Positions 1 to 8,704 are shown, counted from the first letter of the stretch. The stretch: DNA of 64,000 bases from DDH964 sp963806685 (GCA_963806685.1 CAWDZB010000007.1:62001-126000); one strand, 5' to 3'. The notes: generated by a model from the letters alone, not told the origin. Program-made: numbers and translations.

Positions 1-1055
1 AGGACCTGCCCCGGGAGCTTGGCGGCGCCGGTCCCCTCCTCGCGGGAGTAGCGGAAGACCCCGACCCGTTCGAAGTGCCCCTCCTCGACGAAGGCGAGGA
101 GCCTGGCGAACTGCTCGTCGCTCTCCCCGGGGAAACCGACGATGAAGGAGGTGCGCAGGGTGGCCTCGGGCAGCCGCTCCCGGATACGCTGCAGCAGGCT
201 GCGGATCCCCTCCTCGTCGACCCGGCGGTTCATCAGCGCCAGGATCGAATCGTCGACGTGCTGCAGCGGGATGTCGAGATAGCTGCAGATCTTATCTTCG
301 GCGGCCATCAGCTCGAGGAGCTCGTCGCTGATGCCGTCGGGATAGGCGTAGAGGAGCCGCAGCCACTGCAGGTTCTCGATCTTGACCAGCTGCCGCAGGA
401 GCTCCTCGAGGCGGGCGCCGTCGTGGCGATCCTGGCCGTAGGCGGTGACGTCCTGGGCGATAAGGTTGACCTCCCTGACCCCTTCGGCGACCAGCCGCTT
501 GACCTCGGTGACCACCGATTCGATGCTGCGCGAGCGCAGCGGGCCGCGCAGCTGGGGGATGACACAGTAGGAGCAGAAATTGTGGCAACCCTCGGCGATC
601 TTGACGTAGGTCGAGTAGAAAGGGGAGGACTTGACCCGCGGCGTGGTGTGATCGTAGAGGTACTCGGGCAGGCCGATCTCCTGGCGCGGTCCGGCGCCGG
701 GGCGGGTCGATTCGAGCAGTTCGACGATGCGCGGGGCATCGCCGGTGCCGATGAAGAGGTCGACCTCGGGCAGCTCGCCGGCGAGCTCGTCCCGGTAGCG
801 CTGCGGCAGGCAGCCGGAGACCACCAGCAGCTTACAGCGACCGTTCTTCTTGTGGTCGGCGACCTCGAGGATTGTCTCCACCGACTCTTCCTTGGCGTCG
901 CCGATGAAGGCACAGGTGTTGACGACGATGACATCGGCCTGGGACTCGTCGGTGACGATCTCGTAGCGGTCGGCGGGGAGATGGCCGAGCATCACCTCGG
1001 CATCGACTAGGTTCTTCGGACAGCCGAGGCTGACCAGGCTCACTTTTTGTTTCAT
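1..1055 (-). CDS. rimO: Ribosomal protein S12 methylthiotransferase RimO (3' end outside window)
   Basis: This is a radical SAM enzyme that adds a methylthio group to an aspartate of ribosomal protein S12. The N-terminus reads MKQKVSLVSLGCPKNLVDAE, typical of RimO and its MTTase domain. A CHNFCSYC segment gives the CxxxCxxC radical-SAM cluster motif, and further MTTase cysteines are visible (VNTCAF, VSGCLP). About 351 codons are present; the C-terminal TRAM end lies beyond the left edge. The start is the ATG at 1055, just before the conserved VSLGCPKN block. It is the last gene of the lon-che-lolA-yajQ series, separated from yajQ by an AT-rich palindrome. MiaB is the main alternative, but the GCPKN start favours RimO. 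Confidence 0.95.
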   Translation of the reverse strand, partial: MKQKVSLVSLGCPKNLVDAEVMLGHLPADRYEIVTDESQADVIVVNTCAFIGDAKEESVETILEVADHKKNGRCKLLVVSGCLPQRYRDELAGELPEVDLFIGTGDAPRIVELLESTRPGAGPRQEIGLPEYLYDHTTPRVKSSPFYSTYVKIAEGCHNFCSYCVIPQLRGPLRSRSIESVVTEVKRLVAEGVREVNLIAQDVTAYGQDRHDGARLEELLRQLVKIENLQWLRLLYAYPDGISDELLELMAAEDKICSYLDIPLQHVDDSILALMNRRVDEEGIRSLLQRIRERLPEATLRTSFIVGFPGESDEQFARLLAFVEEGHFERVGVFRYSREEGTGAAKLPGQV

Positions 1056-1101
1056 TCCACTCCCTGCGTACGCTGGACGCCTTAAGGGGGTTAAGTAAGT
1101 T

Positions 1102-1158
1102 CCGTTTTGAGTTTTGAGAGACCTTAACTTAAACCTTAAAACTCAAAACCTAAAACGG
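1102..1158. repeat. AT-rich imperfect palindrome between yajQ and rimO
   Basis: Two 17-base arms (1102-1118 and 1142-1158) are inverted copies with two mismatches, built from TTTTGAG units. The 23-base centre holds two copies of ACCTTAA. The composition is strikingly AT-rich against its GC-rich surroundings. It could fold as a hairpin on either strand, but it has no clear terminator U-run. A second sequence of similar style lies at 5592-5630. Confidence 0.6.
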
Positions 1159-1163
1159 CCTCT

Positions 1164-1649
1164 CTAACTTCTCATATTGACGAACTGCAGCTCGATCTCC
1201 AGCTCCTGCCCCTTGAGGGCCTGGATGACCTGCTGCAGGTCGTCGATCTGCTTGGCAGTGACCCGCACCTGGTCGTCCATGATCTGCGGCTGGACCTTGA
1301 GCTTGGTCTCTTTGATGCGCTTGACGATCTCCTTGGCCTGTTCCTTGTCGATCCCCTGGATGATGCCGATCCGCTGGCGGACGGCGCCGCCCGAGGCGGG
1401 CTCCTTCTTGCCGAAGTCGAGGCACTTGGGGGAGAGGTTGCGGCGCACCAGCTTCCCCTTGAGAATGTCGACGATCGCCTGCAGCTTGTAGTCGTCGGCG
1501 GCCAGGATCAGGATCGCCTCCTTTTCCAGGCTCAGCTCGTTGTGGGTCCCCTTGAAATCGTAGCGCTGGGCGATCTCCTTCAGCGCCTGGTTGACCGCGT
1601 TGTCCACTTCCTGCATGTCCACCTTGGACACGATGTCAAAGCTCGGCAT
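1164..1649 (-). CDS. yajQ: YajQ family nucleotide-binding protein (UPF0234)
   Basis: The 161-residue product matches the YajQ family over its full length (MPSFDIVSKVDMQEVDNA at the start, FVNMRS at the end). Members are small two-domain ferredoxin-fold proteins that bind nucleotides; cyclic di-GMP binding is reported for some. The ATG at 1649 has a strong GGAGG ribosome site upstream; a longer open frame continues upstream of it, but only the part from this ATG matches the family. It lies downstream of lolA, with a GC hairpin (arms 1720-1727 and 1743-1750) between them, so it may have its own promoter. Confidence 0.93.
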   Translation of the reverse strand: MPSFDIVSKVDMQEVDNAVNQALKEIAQRYDFKGTHNELSLEKEAILILAADDYKLQAIVDILKGKLVRRNLSPKCLDFGKKEPASGGAVRQRIGIIQGIDKEQAKEIVKRIKETKLKVQPQIMDDQVRVTAKQIDDLQQVIQALKGQELEIELQFVNMRS

Positions 1650-1719
1650 CGTTAACCTCCTTCGGGAATCTGCCGGCGGCTCGATAATTCCGCCGAATCG
1701 ATGACTTATAGCACAAAGC

Positions 1720-1750
1720 CGCCCCGGAAGGGAAGACCCTGCCCGGGGCG
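1720..1750 (-). terminator. Hairpin between lolA and yajQ, possible terminator
   Basis: An 8-bp perfect GC stem (1720-1727 with 1743-1750) lies just after the lolA stop codon. On the minus strand it is followed by GGCTTTGTGC, a weak U-run. It may be a partial terminator or a processing hairpin. Confidence 0.4.
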
Positions 1751-1777
1751 CGAGCGAATACCGCCGCTGGCCGCACT

Positions 1778-2542
1778 TCAGGAGCCCGGCTGCATCCCGC
1801 CGGGGCGCACCACCTCGACACCAGGGGGGACGGTGAATCGAAAGTCCTTGTCGCCGAGCCCCCGGTTGATGCGGATGTGGCTGAATTCGATCAGCGTGCT
1901 GTTGCCGCCGGCATCGACGACCAGGCTGGAATGGAGCGGCAGGTAGCCGCCGGTATTGCCGCTGCGGGAGAAGGCCGCGACGGCGCGGCGGTCGACGACG
2001 ATCCGCAGCCGGGCGACGAGCGGCGAGGGTTTGCGGGGGGTCAGCTCCAGCACCCAGTTTCCCTCGGCATCGCGATCCGGGGAGGCCAGGGTGATGGTGA
2101 AATCCCGGCCGAGATCGCCCAGCCCGGTGAGAAAGGTCAGCGGGTCGTTGCCGTCGCCGCGGTCGACCGCGGCGATATCCGACTCGATGACCTGGCGATT
2201 CTCCGGCACGTAGACCCACATCGTTTTGCCGTCGGAGACGATCACCTGCTTGTTCGGCTCCGTGTAGTCCCAGCGGAACTGGACCAGCGGCGGCTGCGCC
2301 GGGTCGCGGTGGACAAAGCGGATTGCCACCCGCCCGCCGCCCTGCTGGGTGCGGTCGAGGGAGGCAATTTTCGATTCCTGGGCAAAGTCGGCGGCGAAGT
2401 CGCGGATCGCCGTCCCCTTGGAAGCGCCAACCCGGAATGGGCTCTCCAGGGTGCGGACCACCTCCCCCAGGTCGGCCCCCCGGGCGGCGGCCGGCAGCAG
2501 CCAGGCAAACAGGAGCAGGGCAACAATGGCGAAACGTTTCAT
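1778..2542 (-). CDS. lolA: Outer membrane lipoprotein carrier protein LolA
   Basis: The 254-residue product starts with a Sec signal peptide (MKRFAIVALLLFAWLLPAAA) and is predicted to be periplasmic. The body fits the LolA/LolA-like fold: alternating beta-strand motifs such as QFRWDYTEPNKQVIVSDG, where Trp and Tyr precede a turn, followed by WVYVPENRQV. LolA shuttles lipoproteins from LolCDE in the inner membrane to the outer membrane. It follows cheD by 26 bases. The length is slightly greater than that of the E. coli protein. Confidence 0.88.
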   Translation of the reverse strand: MKRFAIVALLLFAWLLPAAARGADLGEVVRTLESPFRVGASKGTAIRDFAADFAQESKIASLDRTQQGGGRVAIRFVHRDPAQPPLVQFRWDYTEPNKQVIVSDGKTMWVYVPENRQVIESDIAAVDRGDGNDPLTFLTGLGDLGRDFTITLASPDRDAEGNWVLELTPRKPSPLVARLRIVVDRRAVAAFSRSGNTGGYLPLHSSLVVDAGGNSTLIEFSHIRINRGLGDKDFRFTVPPGVEVVRPGGMQPGS

Positions 2543-2568
2543 GGTGAATCTCCTTGCGGCGGTCGGGT

Positions 2569-3060
2569 TCAGAAGAACCTTTCCCCTTCGCGGCCGCGAA
2601 CCGTGCGCACCCGCACCTGCCCGCTGGCCAGGTCGAACTCGACGGTGCGCCCGAAGTTGCCGCCGACATCCTCCGCCAGCAGGGGAATCGACAGGGCGGC
2701 CAGGGTCTCCCGGGCGCTACAGACGTTGCGAGTCCCGATGGCGCTGTCGGAAGCGCCGAGGAGGGACTCGAACATGTTGGCGCCGCCGAAGATCTTCGCC
2801 GCCAGCCGCTGCCGTTCGGCGCCGCGCGCGACCAGTTCCCCGACCATCCGCTGAATCGCGGCATCGACGAACTTGGCGGGCCGGTCAAGGTCGGCGCTGC
2901 TGCGCGCCGCGGGAAGCAGGGTATGGGCCAGCCCGCCGAGGCGGCGTTCGGCATCGTGGAGGGTAATCGCCACGCAGGAGCCGAGGCCGTAGGTCACCAG
3001 CAGTTCCGGTGGTTCGGCAAGGCGATACTCGGCAATGGCGACGCTGCGTCGACCGCTCAT
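2569..3060 (-). CDS. cheD: Chemoreceptor glutamine deamidase CheD
   Basis: CheD deamidates glutamines on methyl-accepting chemotaxis proteins and, in CheC-containing systems, binds CheC. The 163-residue protein has the CheD fold signature LVTYGLGSCVAITL followed by GGLAHTLLP, which supplies the expected catalytic Thr23, Cys29 and His46. The KIFGGANMF and NVGG-like (EDVGGNFGR) stretches are also typical. Its ATG overlaps the cheC stop by four bases, so the two are translationally coupled. Confidence 0.95.
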   Translation of the reverse strand: MSGRRSVAIAEYRLAEPPELLVTYGLGSCVAITLHDAERRLGGLAHTLLPAARSSADLDRPAKFVDAAIQRMVGELVARGAERQRLAAKIFGGANMFESLLGASDSAIGTRNVCSARETLAALSIPLLAEDVGGNFGRTVEFDLASGQVRVRTVRGREGERFF

Positions 3061-3677
3061 CGCCGCCCCCCGACAACGTCGAGAATCAGCTCCAGGGAGG
3101 TCGCGTCGGGGAGGAGAAAGAAATGCCCCTTGATCAGTTCCTGCCCGGGAGTGGCGCCATGAAACTCGGTCTCGACCATCAGCGCCAGGTCACCGGCCGC
3201 GGAGAGCTCGATCAGGACGTGATCGACCACCGCCCCGGCCATGTCGCAGGCCAGCAGCGGCACCGAGGGGATCAGGGTCAGGTGCAGCAGGTTGCCCATC
3301 GCGCTCAGGTAGGCCGAGGCCAGGATATTGCCGACCTCCTTCATCGTCGAGGCCCCCAGTTCACTGAACAGCAACTGCTGCTCTGCGCTGCCGAGCAGCC
3401 TCGCCAGCAGCCGCTGAGCGCTCTCCTGGGGGAAGATCAGCAGGATGTTGCCGCGGGCATCGCCGAAGACCTGCAGGGTGATGCCGGCGACGATCTTCTC
3501 CGCGCCGCCAAGCAGTGCCGGAACCCGGGCGATATCGGTCAGCGTCACCCGCGGTACTCGCAGCAGGACGGTTTCACCGATCAGCTGGGAGAGCGCCGTC
3601 GCCGCATGGCCCATGCCGATGTTGCTGATTTCCCTGAGAGCGTCGAGCTGCTCTTCGCTCAGTGACGGAAAGCTCAT
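3057..3677 (-). CDS. cheC: CheY-P phosphatase CheC
   Basis: CheC removes phosphate from CheY-P. The 206-residue protein has two phosphatase motifs of the E-x-x-N type: EISNIGMG (Glu16, Asn19) near the start and KEVGNILAS (Glu114, Asn117) in the middle. Two active sites are the CheC pattern, as opposed to CheX, which has one. It overlaps cheA upstream (3674-3677) and cheD downstream by four bases each. The cheA-cheC-cheD order resembles CheC/CheD-based adaptation as in Bacillus and Thermotoga. Confidence 0.95.
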   Translation of the reverse strand: MSFPSLSEEQLDALREISNIGMGHAATALSQLIGETVLLRVPRVTLTDIARVPALLGGAEKIVAGITLQVFGDARGNILLIFPQESAQRLLARLLGSAEQQLLFSELGASTMKEVGNILASAYLSAMGNLLHLTLIPSVPLLACDMAGAVVDHVLIELSAAGDLALMVETEFHGATPGQELIKGHFFLLPDATSLELILDVVGGRR

Positions 3678-5563
3678 CCGGCCTCTCCTGGGTGCTGGCC
3701 GCGGCCGGCACCGGGGCGGGTTTCAAGCAGGGTCTGCGGGTCGAGGAGAAAGACGATATGGCCGTCGCCGAGGACCGCCGCCCCGGAGAGGCCGGCAATC
3801 TGGTCGAGGGGGAAGGCCAGGGGCTTGACGAAAACCTCTCGCTGGCCGGCGAGGCGGTCGACGACCAGGCCGACCCGGCGGCCACGCAGCTCGGTGATCA
3901 CCATCGGCACCCCCGCCTCCCTGGGGGCGGTCGGCAGGCCGAGGATCTTGCGCAGCGACAGGAGCGGCACCAGGTCCTCCTCCAGGCGGATGACCAGCTG
4001 GCGCCCCGAGGAACGGACCTCGCCGCGCTGCACCTCCATGGTGCGCAGCACCCGGGTGATGGGGATAGCCATGGTATGCCCCCCGCACTCCACCAGCAGC
4101 ACCTGGATGATCGCCACCGACAGCGGCAGCTGGAGCCGGATGCGCGTCCCCTCGCCGAGCTTGGAGCGAATATCGAGGATGCCGCCGAGATTCTCCACGG
4201 CCGACTTGACGACGTCCATGCCGACCCCGCGCCCCGAGGTCTCGGTGATCTGCCGGGCGGTGGAAAAGCCGGGATGGCAGACCCATTGCAGCACGTCCCG
4301 GTCGCGCAGGGACTTGAGCTGGGCCGGGGTAAGCAGCTCCTTTTCGAGGATCTTGCCGCGGATCAGCTCCGGGTCCATCCCTCGCCCGTCGTCGGCCACC
4401 TCGATCAGTACCAGATCCTTCTCGCGCCAGGCCCGAACCGTTATCGCTCCCTGGTGGTCGATGCCGTGGTCTACGGCATTGCGCACCATGTGCACCAGCG
4501 GATCGGCCAGCGCCTCGAGGATCGCCCGGTCCAGTTCCACCTCCTCCCCCTCGATGTTCAGGACGATCTCCTTGCCGGCCTTGCGGGCCAGGTCGCGGAC
4601 CATCCGCGGCAGGCGCCCGGTGATGCTTTCCACCGGCATCATCCGCACCTGGAGGACGTGGTGGTGGAGGTCGGTGAGCAGCCGGCTCAGCTGTCCCAGG
4701 CCGTTCTTCACCTCTCCCCACTGTTCGCTGCGAGCGGCGCCCTGGAGCTGGTAGCGGTTGGTGATCAACTCACCGGTGAGGTTGATGAAGCGGTCGAGAA
4801 GATCGGTACGCACCCGCACCGTGCGCGCCCCGTCATCGCGGCGGGCGCTCCCCTCCCGGCGCCGGTCGGTGCCGAACTGGACCTCGGCGACATCGGGCAT
4901 GGCTCGCAGCCGGCCTTCGATCTCGACCGGGGAGAGGTCGGACACCAGCCAGACGGAGAGCTTGCGGACCGTGGCACCCCGCTGGAGTTCTTCGACGGTC
5001 GGGGAACTCGACTGCACCGTCCCGCAACGGCTCAGCTCGCGCAGCAGAAGAATGGCCCGGGCGGCGGGGGCCACCACCCCTTCGGCCAGGGAGACCTCCA
5101 CCTGCAGCGCCTCCCTTTCACCTCCTCCTGCGTCCGCGGCCGCTGCGGCGGAGGCGGACTCCGGTGGGGACCCGGCGGCGGGAACGGACTCCGGCGCGGA
5201 GGCTGCCGGGGCCGGGAGGAGGAAGCTTTCGATGCCGCGCTCGGGGCGTTCGGCGGTGAGGTCTTCCACCAGCCCCTCGAGCAGGTCGAGGCCGGCGAGC
5301 ATGCGGTCGACAGCCTCGGAAGTGATGCTCCTCCCTTTGCGGAAGGAGTCCATCAGATCTTCGAGGTGGTGGGCCAGGCTGGCCGTGGTGGTGTAGCCCA
5401 TGGACGCCGCCATCCCCTTGATCGAATGGACCTCGCGGAACAGGGAGTCGATGCTTTCCCCGTCCGCCGGCGCCTTTTCGAGCTGCAGCAGCAGGCGATT
5501 CATGTTCTTGAGGTGCTCCCCGGTCTCACTGAGAAACATCCCGCGGTATTTGGACATGTCCAT
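3674..5563 (-). CDS. cheA: Chemotaxis histidine kinase CheA (cluster 1)
   Basis: The 629-residue kinase shows the full domain order. An HPt domain carries phosphorylatable His46 (EVHSIKGMA). An Ala/Pro-rich linker (about 145-180) follows, then a CheY-binding-like P2 segment with a P2-type fold (about 190-265). The dimerisation domain (LLDRFINLTGELITNRYQLQ) comes next, then the ATPase with HMVRNAVDHG, DDGRGMD and GRGVGMDVV boxes. The C-terminus is a CheW-like coupling domain. It has no receiver domain, unlike the CheA of cluster 2. It lies downstream of cheY, after an AT-rich spacer. Confidence 0.97.
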   Translation of the reverse strand: MDMSKYRGMFLSETGEHLKNMNRLLLQLEKAPADGESIDSLFREVHSIKGMAASMGYTTTASLAHHLEDLMDSFRKGRSITSEAVDRMLAGLDLLEGLVEDLTAERPERGIESFLLPAPAASAPESVPAAGSPPESASAAAAADAGGGEREALQVEVSLAEGVVAPAARAILLLRELSRCGTVQSSSPTVEELQRGATVRKLSVWLVSDLSPVEIEGRLRAMPDVAEVQFGTDRRREGSARRDDGARTVRVRTDLLDRFINLTGELITNRYQLQGAARSEQWGEVKNGLGQLSRLLTDLHHHVLQVRMMPVESITGRLPRMVRDLARKAGKEIVLNIEGEEVELDRAILEALADPLVHMVRNAVDHGIDHQGAITVRAWREKDLVLIEVADDGRGMDPELIRGKILEKELLTPAQLKSLRDRDVLQWVCHPGFSTARQITETSGRGVGMDVVKSAVENLGGILDIRSKLGEGTRIRLQLPLSVAIIQVLLVECGGHTMAIPITRVLRTMEVQRGEVRSSGRQLVIRLEEDLVPLLSLRKILGLPTAPREAGVPMVITELRGRRVGLVVDRLAGQREVFVKPLAFPLDQIAGLSGAAVLGDGHIVFLLDPQTLLETRPGAGRGQHPGEAG

Positions 5564-5591
5564 GGATTTAAACCTGAATTGCGAATCTTGG

Positions 5592-5630
5592 ATTTTGAAT
5601 GAAATTCAAAATTCACCATTCAAAATTGCC
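5592..5630. repeat. AT-rich palindrome between cheY and cheA
   Basis: A perfect 9-bp inverted repeat (ATTTTGAAT, 5592-5600, with 5604-5612) with a 3-base loop is followed by a third CATTCAAAATTG unit at 5618-5629. It has the same TTTTGA-rich style as the element at 1102-1158 and interrupts an otherwise tight operon. Confidence 0.6.
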
Positions 5631-5633
5631 TAT

Positions 5634-6002
5634 TCAACTCTGCCCAACCACCCGCTGAACGACGTCGAGCACCCGTTCTTCCTTGAAGGGTTTGACGATG
5701 AAATCCCGGGCACCGGCCTGCACCGCCTCGACCACCAGCGCGTCCTGGCCCAAGGCGCTGCACATGATGACACAGGCGTCGGGATCCTCGGCGGTGATCT
5801 CCTGCAACGCCTCGATACCGCTCTTGAGGGGCATGACGATATCCATGGTCACCAGGTCGGGGCGCAGTTCGCGGTAGCGTTCCACGGCATCGATCCCATT
5901 GGCCGCTTCACCTATGACCTGGTGCCCGGCACGGACGAAAATTTCCTTGAGCATGTTGCGCATGAACAAGGCATCGTCGACGATCAAAACCTTCATTGCC
6001 AT
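5634..6002 (-). CDS. cheY: Chemotaxis response regulator CheY
   Basis: This is a single receiver domain of 122 residues. The acidic pair Asp9-Asp10, phosphoacceptor Asp54 (VTMDIVMP), Ser82 and Lys104 (FIVKPF) are all present. It should be phosphorylated by the neighbouring CheA and dephosphorylated by CheC. The start is ambiguous: ATGs at 6002 and 5996 both have a GGAG at suitable spacing. The sequence resembles the CheY of CheC/CheD-type systems. Confidence 0.93.
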   Translation of the reverse strand: MAMKVLIVDDALFMRNMLKEIFVRAGHQVIGEAANGIDAVERYRELRPDLVTMDIVMPLKSGIEALQEITAEDPDACVIMCSALGQDALVVEAVQAGARDFIVKPFKEERVLDVVQRVVGQS

Positions 6003-6027
6003 TGCTCCGTCTCCTCCGGTTTCCCGC

Positions 6028-6444
6028 TTATTGCCGTTCCAGGCTCGCCAGCATGCGGGGCAGGTCGAGCAGGTTGATCATGTCATGGTTATGGTTGAAC
6101 ACCGCGCGGATAAAGGCGTCCTGCTCCCGCTCCTGGCGAAGCGGCAGCAGCTTGTCCCGCTCCAGCGGAAGGATGCGTCCGACCGCGCTCACCCCCAGCC
6201 CGAGGGCACAGGTCGCCGGCGGCAGGACGATGATGCGCGGGTCCCGTTGCGCTCCGCTCAGTCCGAGGTGGCCCGCCAGGTCGAGGACCGGCAGAATGGT
6301 GCCGTGAAAATTGAGCGCGCCCAGGTAACCGGCCGGGGCCAACGGAATATAGTCGAAACCGGAGGCTTCGACGATCTCCTGGACCTGGGCGACTTCGAGC
6401 CCGTAGAGTTCCTCGCCGAGGCGGAAGGTCAGCACCAGGTCCAT
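6028..6444 (-). CDS. cheW: Chemotaxis coupling protein CheW
   Basis: This 138-residue CheW domain links the receptor to CheA. It has the typical start (LTFRLGEELYGLEVAQVQEI), a GALNFHGTILPVLDLA core matching the RG(x)I(I/L)PV(I/V)DL region, and a short C-terminal helix. The Arg of the usual LRG motif is replaced by a His-containing NFHG, a mild divergence. It follows the receptor gene by 6 bases. Confidence 0.9.
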   Translation of the reverse strand: MDLVLTFRLGEELYGLEVAQVQEIVEASGFDYIPLAPAGYLGALNFHGTILPVLDLAGHLGLSGAQRDPRIIVLPPATCALGLGVSAVGRILPLERDKLLPLRQEREQDAFIRAVFNHNHDMINLLDLPRMLASLERQ

Positions 6445-6450
6445 GTGCTG

Positions 6451-7722
6451 TCAGCCCCGTTCACTGCCGAGCTGGAAGCGCCGCACCGCTTCCAGCAGCT
6501 GATCGGCAAGCGCCGAAAGGGCCTGGGCGGCGTGGGCCATCTCTTCCATCGAGGCGGTCTGCTGCTGGGTTGCCGCCGAAACCTCCTGGGTGGCCGCGGC
6601 GTTGTCGGCGACGACCCGGGAAATCTCATCGATTGCCTCCACCACCTTCCCCGCTCCCTGCGCCTGCTTCTGCGAGAGCTCGGCGATGCTGGTCGCCTTG
6701 GTCTGGGCGTTGACCGCGGTCTCGATGATCGCGTCGAAGGCCGTCACCGTCGAATCGAGGGCGGAGCGCCCGGCGTCCATCTCGACCATGGTCTGCTTCA
6801 TCGAGGTCTGGACCTGCTGCCCCTGCTCGCGGATCGTCTCGATCAGGCCGGTGATCTCCCCGGCCGACTCGCTGGTGGAGTCGGCCAGTTTGCGGATCTC
6901 CTCGGCAACGACGGCGAAGCCGCGCCCGTACTCGCCGGCCCGGGCCGCCTCGATGGTGGCATTAAGCGCCAGCAGGTTGGTCTTCTGGGCGATGCCGGTG
7001 ATCACCTCGACGATTTTGCCGATCTTCTGCACCTGGAGGCCGAAAGAGACGATCTGCTGCCCGTTGCTCTCGAACTCGACCAGGATCTGTTTCATCTTCT
7101 CGGTGGTGACCCGGGCGGTCTCCCCGCCCCCCTGGGCGGTCTGCGCGGTATCGTTGGCGGCGAGGACCACCTTCTTCGCCGCGGCGACGACCAGCTCGAC
7201 GGAGACCGCCATTTCCCGGATCAGGCGCGAGGAGCGTTCGACCATCTCCGCCTGGGTTTCGGCGCCGCGGCTGATCTGTTCGACGGTATTGGTGACCTCA
7301 TGGCTGGAGGCGGTCATCTCCTGGGAGGTGGCGGAGAGGCCCTGGGCCGAGTCGGCAACCTTGTTGGCGGAATTGCGGATCGTCCCGACCAGGTCGCGCA
7401 GGCTCTCCACCACCCGGTTCAGGGAGCCGGCGAGGTCGGCGGTCTCGTCCGGGAAAACGCTGCCGTGGAGCCGGATGTGCTTGGACAGATCGCCGAGGCT
7501 GAGGCGCTCCGCGGCTTCGGAGAGGTGGCGGATGTTGGTGGCGAAGGCCTTGGAAAAGGCCCAGCCGAGCAGCAGGCCGACCAGGATCGCACCGCCGATG
7601 CTGACCAGCTGCTGCCAGGCCTCGGGAATGCCGAGATGGGGAACCAGCAGGTTGAGCACCACGATGGAGCCCACCACGATGATGAAGCCCATGATGAATT
7701 TGTAACTGATTTCGATACGCAT
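6451..7722 (-). CDS. Methyl-accepting chemotaxis protein without a periplasmic sensor domain
   Basis: The receptor has 423 residues from the ATG at 7722, which has GGAG 7 bases upstream; a longer frame from 7761 has no ribosome site. Two membrane helices (about 8-28 and 38-56) are separated by only about 10 residues, so there is no external sensing domain. A HAMP-like segment and a long signalling coiled coil follow. The conserved tip reads IAQKTNLLALNATIEAARAG, then GRGFAVVAEEIRKLA. No CheR/CheB-tethering pentapeptide is seen at the C-terminus. It probably reports a membrane or cytoplasmic signal. Confidence 0.93.
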   Translation of the reverse strand: MRIEISYKFIMGFIIVVGSIVVLNLLVPHLGIPEAWQQLVSIGGAILVGLLLGWAFSKAFATNIRHLSEAAERLSLGDLSKHIRLHGSVFPDETADLAGSLNRVVESLRDLVGTIRNSANKVADSAQGLSATSQEMTASSHEVTNTVEQISRGAETQAEMVERSSRLIREMAVSVELVVAAAKKVVLAANDTAQTAQGGGETARVTTEKMKQILVEFESNGQQIVSFGLQVQKIGKIVEVITGIAQKTNLLALNATIEAARAGEYGRGFAVVAEEIRKLADSTSESAGEITGLIETIREQGQQVQTSMKQTMVEMDAGRSALDSTVTAFDAIIETAVNAQTKATSIAELSQKQAQGAGKVVEAIDEISRVVADNAAATQEVSAATQQQTASMEEMAHAAQALSALADQLLEAVRRFQLGSERG

Positions 7723-7788
7723 CGGTCCGCTCCTTTGCAAAACAACATCACTGGCAGGCAAAACCGCAGGCAGGCGCCGCCCGGAGCC

Positions 7789-8643
7789 TCAGGCTCCGGC
7801 GATGCACCGGAATATCCGCTCGTCGGGATGCTCGGCGGCAAACAACTCCCGGATCTCCCCGAGCAGGATTTCTGCCCGCCCGAGGACCAGGTAGCCGCCC
7901 GGCTCCAGGGTCGCGGCGAAGCGGCGCAGAATCCGCTCCTGGTCGGCGCGGGAAAAGTAGATCAGCACGTTGCGGCAGAGGATCAGGTTGGCGCGGGGGA
8001 AGTCCTCCTCGCCGAGGATGTCCTGCTGCTGGAACCTGACCCGGCGCCGGATCTCCTCCCGTAGCCGGTAGCCGTCCCCCTCGGCAACGAAATACCGTGT
8101 TCTGAGCGCCTCCGGCACTTCGGCGAGGCGCTGTTCATCGTAATAACCGGCGATCGCCCGATCCAGGACCGGGGCACTGATGTCGCTGGCCCAGATCTCG
8201 ATTTCCAGTCCCGGGCCCTGCAGTTCTTCGGCCAACAGCGCCAGAGAATAGGGCTCCTCGCCGCTGGCGCAGCCGACGCTCCAGAGCCGCAGCCGCCGTT
8301 CCCCGGCGGCGCGAGCCTGGCGCACCAGGGCCGGAAGCACCTGCCGCTCAAGAACCTGGAAGGTCGACGGATTGCGGAAAAACTGCGAGACGTTGATGGT
8401 GATCGCCGCCAGCAGGGCGTCGAGCTCCGCCTCGTCCGTCTCCAGTCGTGCCAGATAGGGGGACGCGGCATAAAAGCCGCAGGCCCGCACCCGGGCGGCA
8501 ATCCGGCGCTTGACGCAGCGCTCCTTGTACCTCCCGAGATCGAATCCGCGCCGTGCCAGCAGCAGCGCGCACAGCCGTTCAAAATCCGTTTCGGGAAACT
8601 CGCTGCCGACAAACGGTGCCGGCCGGGATGATGAACCGTTCAA
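7789..8643 (-). CDS. cheR: Chemoreceptor methyltransferase CheR (cluster 1)
   Basis: This S-adenosylmethionine-dependent methyltransferase of 284 residues modifies receptor glutamates. It has the N-terminal helical CheR domain (FERLCALLLARRGFDLGRYK), the SAM-binding motif LWSVGCASGEEPYSLALL, and the ILCRNVLIYFS motif. No TPR repeats are present, unlike the CheR of cluster 2. This cluster has CheD and CheC but no CheB esterase, so demethylation may depend on the CheB at 40.2-41.2 kb or on another one elsewhere. Confidence 0.94.
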   Translation of the reverse strand: MNGSSSRPAPFVGSEFPETDFERLCALLLARRGFDLGRYKERCVKRRIAARVRACGFYAASPYLARLETDEAELDALLAAITINVSQFFRNPSTFQVLERQVLPALVRQARAAGERRLRLWSVGCASGEEPYSLALLAEELQGPGLEIEIWASDISAPVLDRAIAGYYDEQRLAEVPEALRTRYFVAEGDGYRLREEIRRRVRFQQQDILGEEDFPRANLILCRNVLIYFSRADQERILRRFAATLEPGGYLVLGRAEILLGEIRELFAAEHPDERIFRCIAGA

Positions 8644-8704
8644 CAGGCCCCCCTACCTAAGTGGTCATCTAGCAAACATCGATCCAACCGGCACTTCAGC
8701 GTTC

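Noticed and set aside
1164..2954. One 596-residue protein containing YajQ
   Set aside because: The YajQ family starts at the ATG at 1649 with a strong ribosome site; the upstream part is an alternate frame of lolA and cheD.
3662..5602. A 646-codon plus-strand frame
   Set aside because: It is antisense to cheA, which has all catalytic motifs. The frame has no ribosome site and biased composition.
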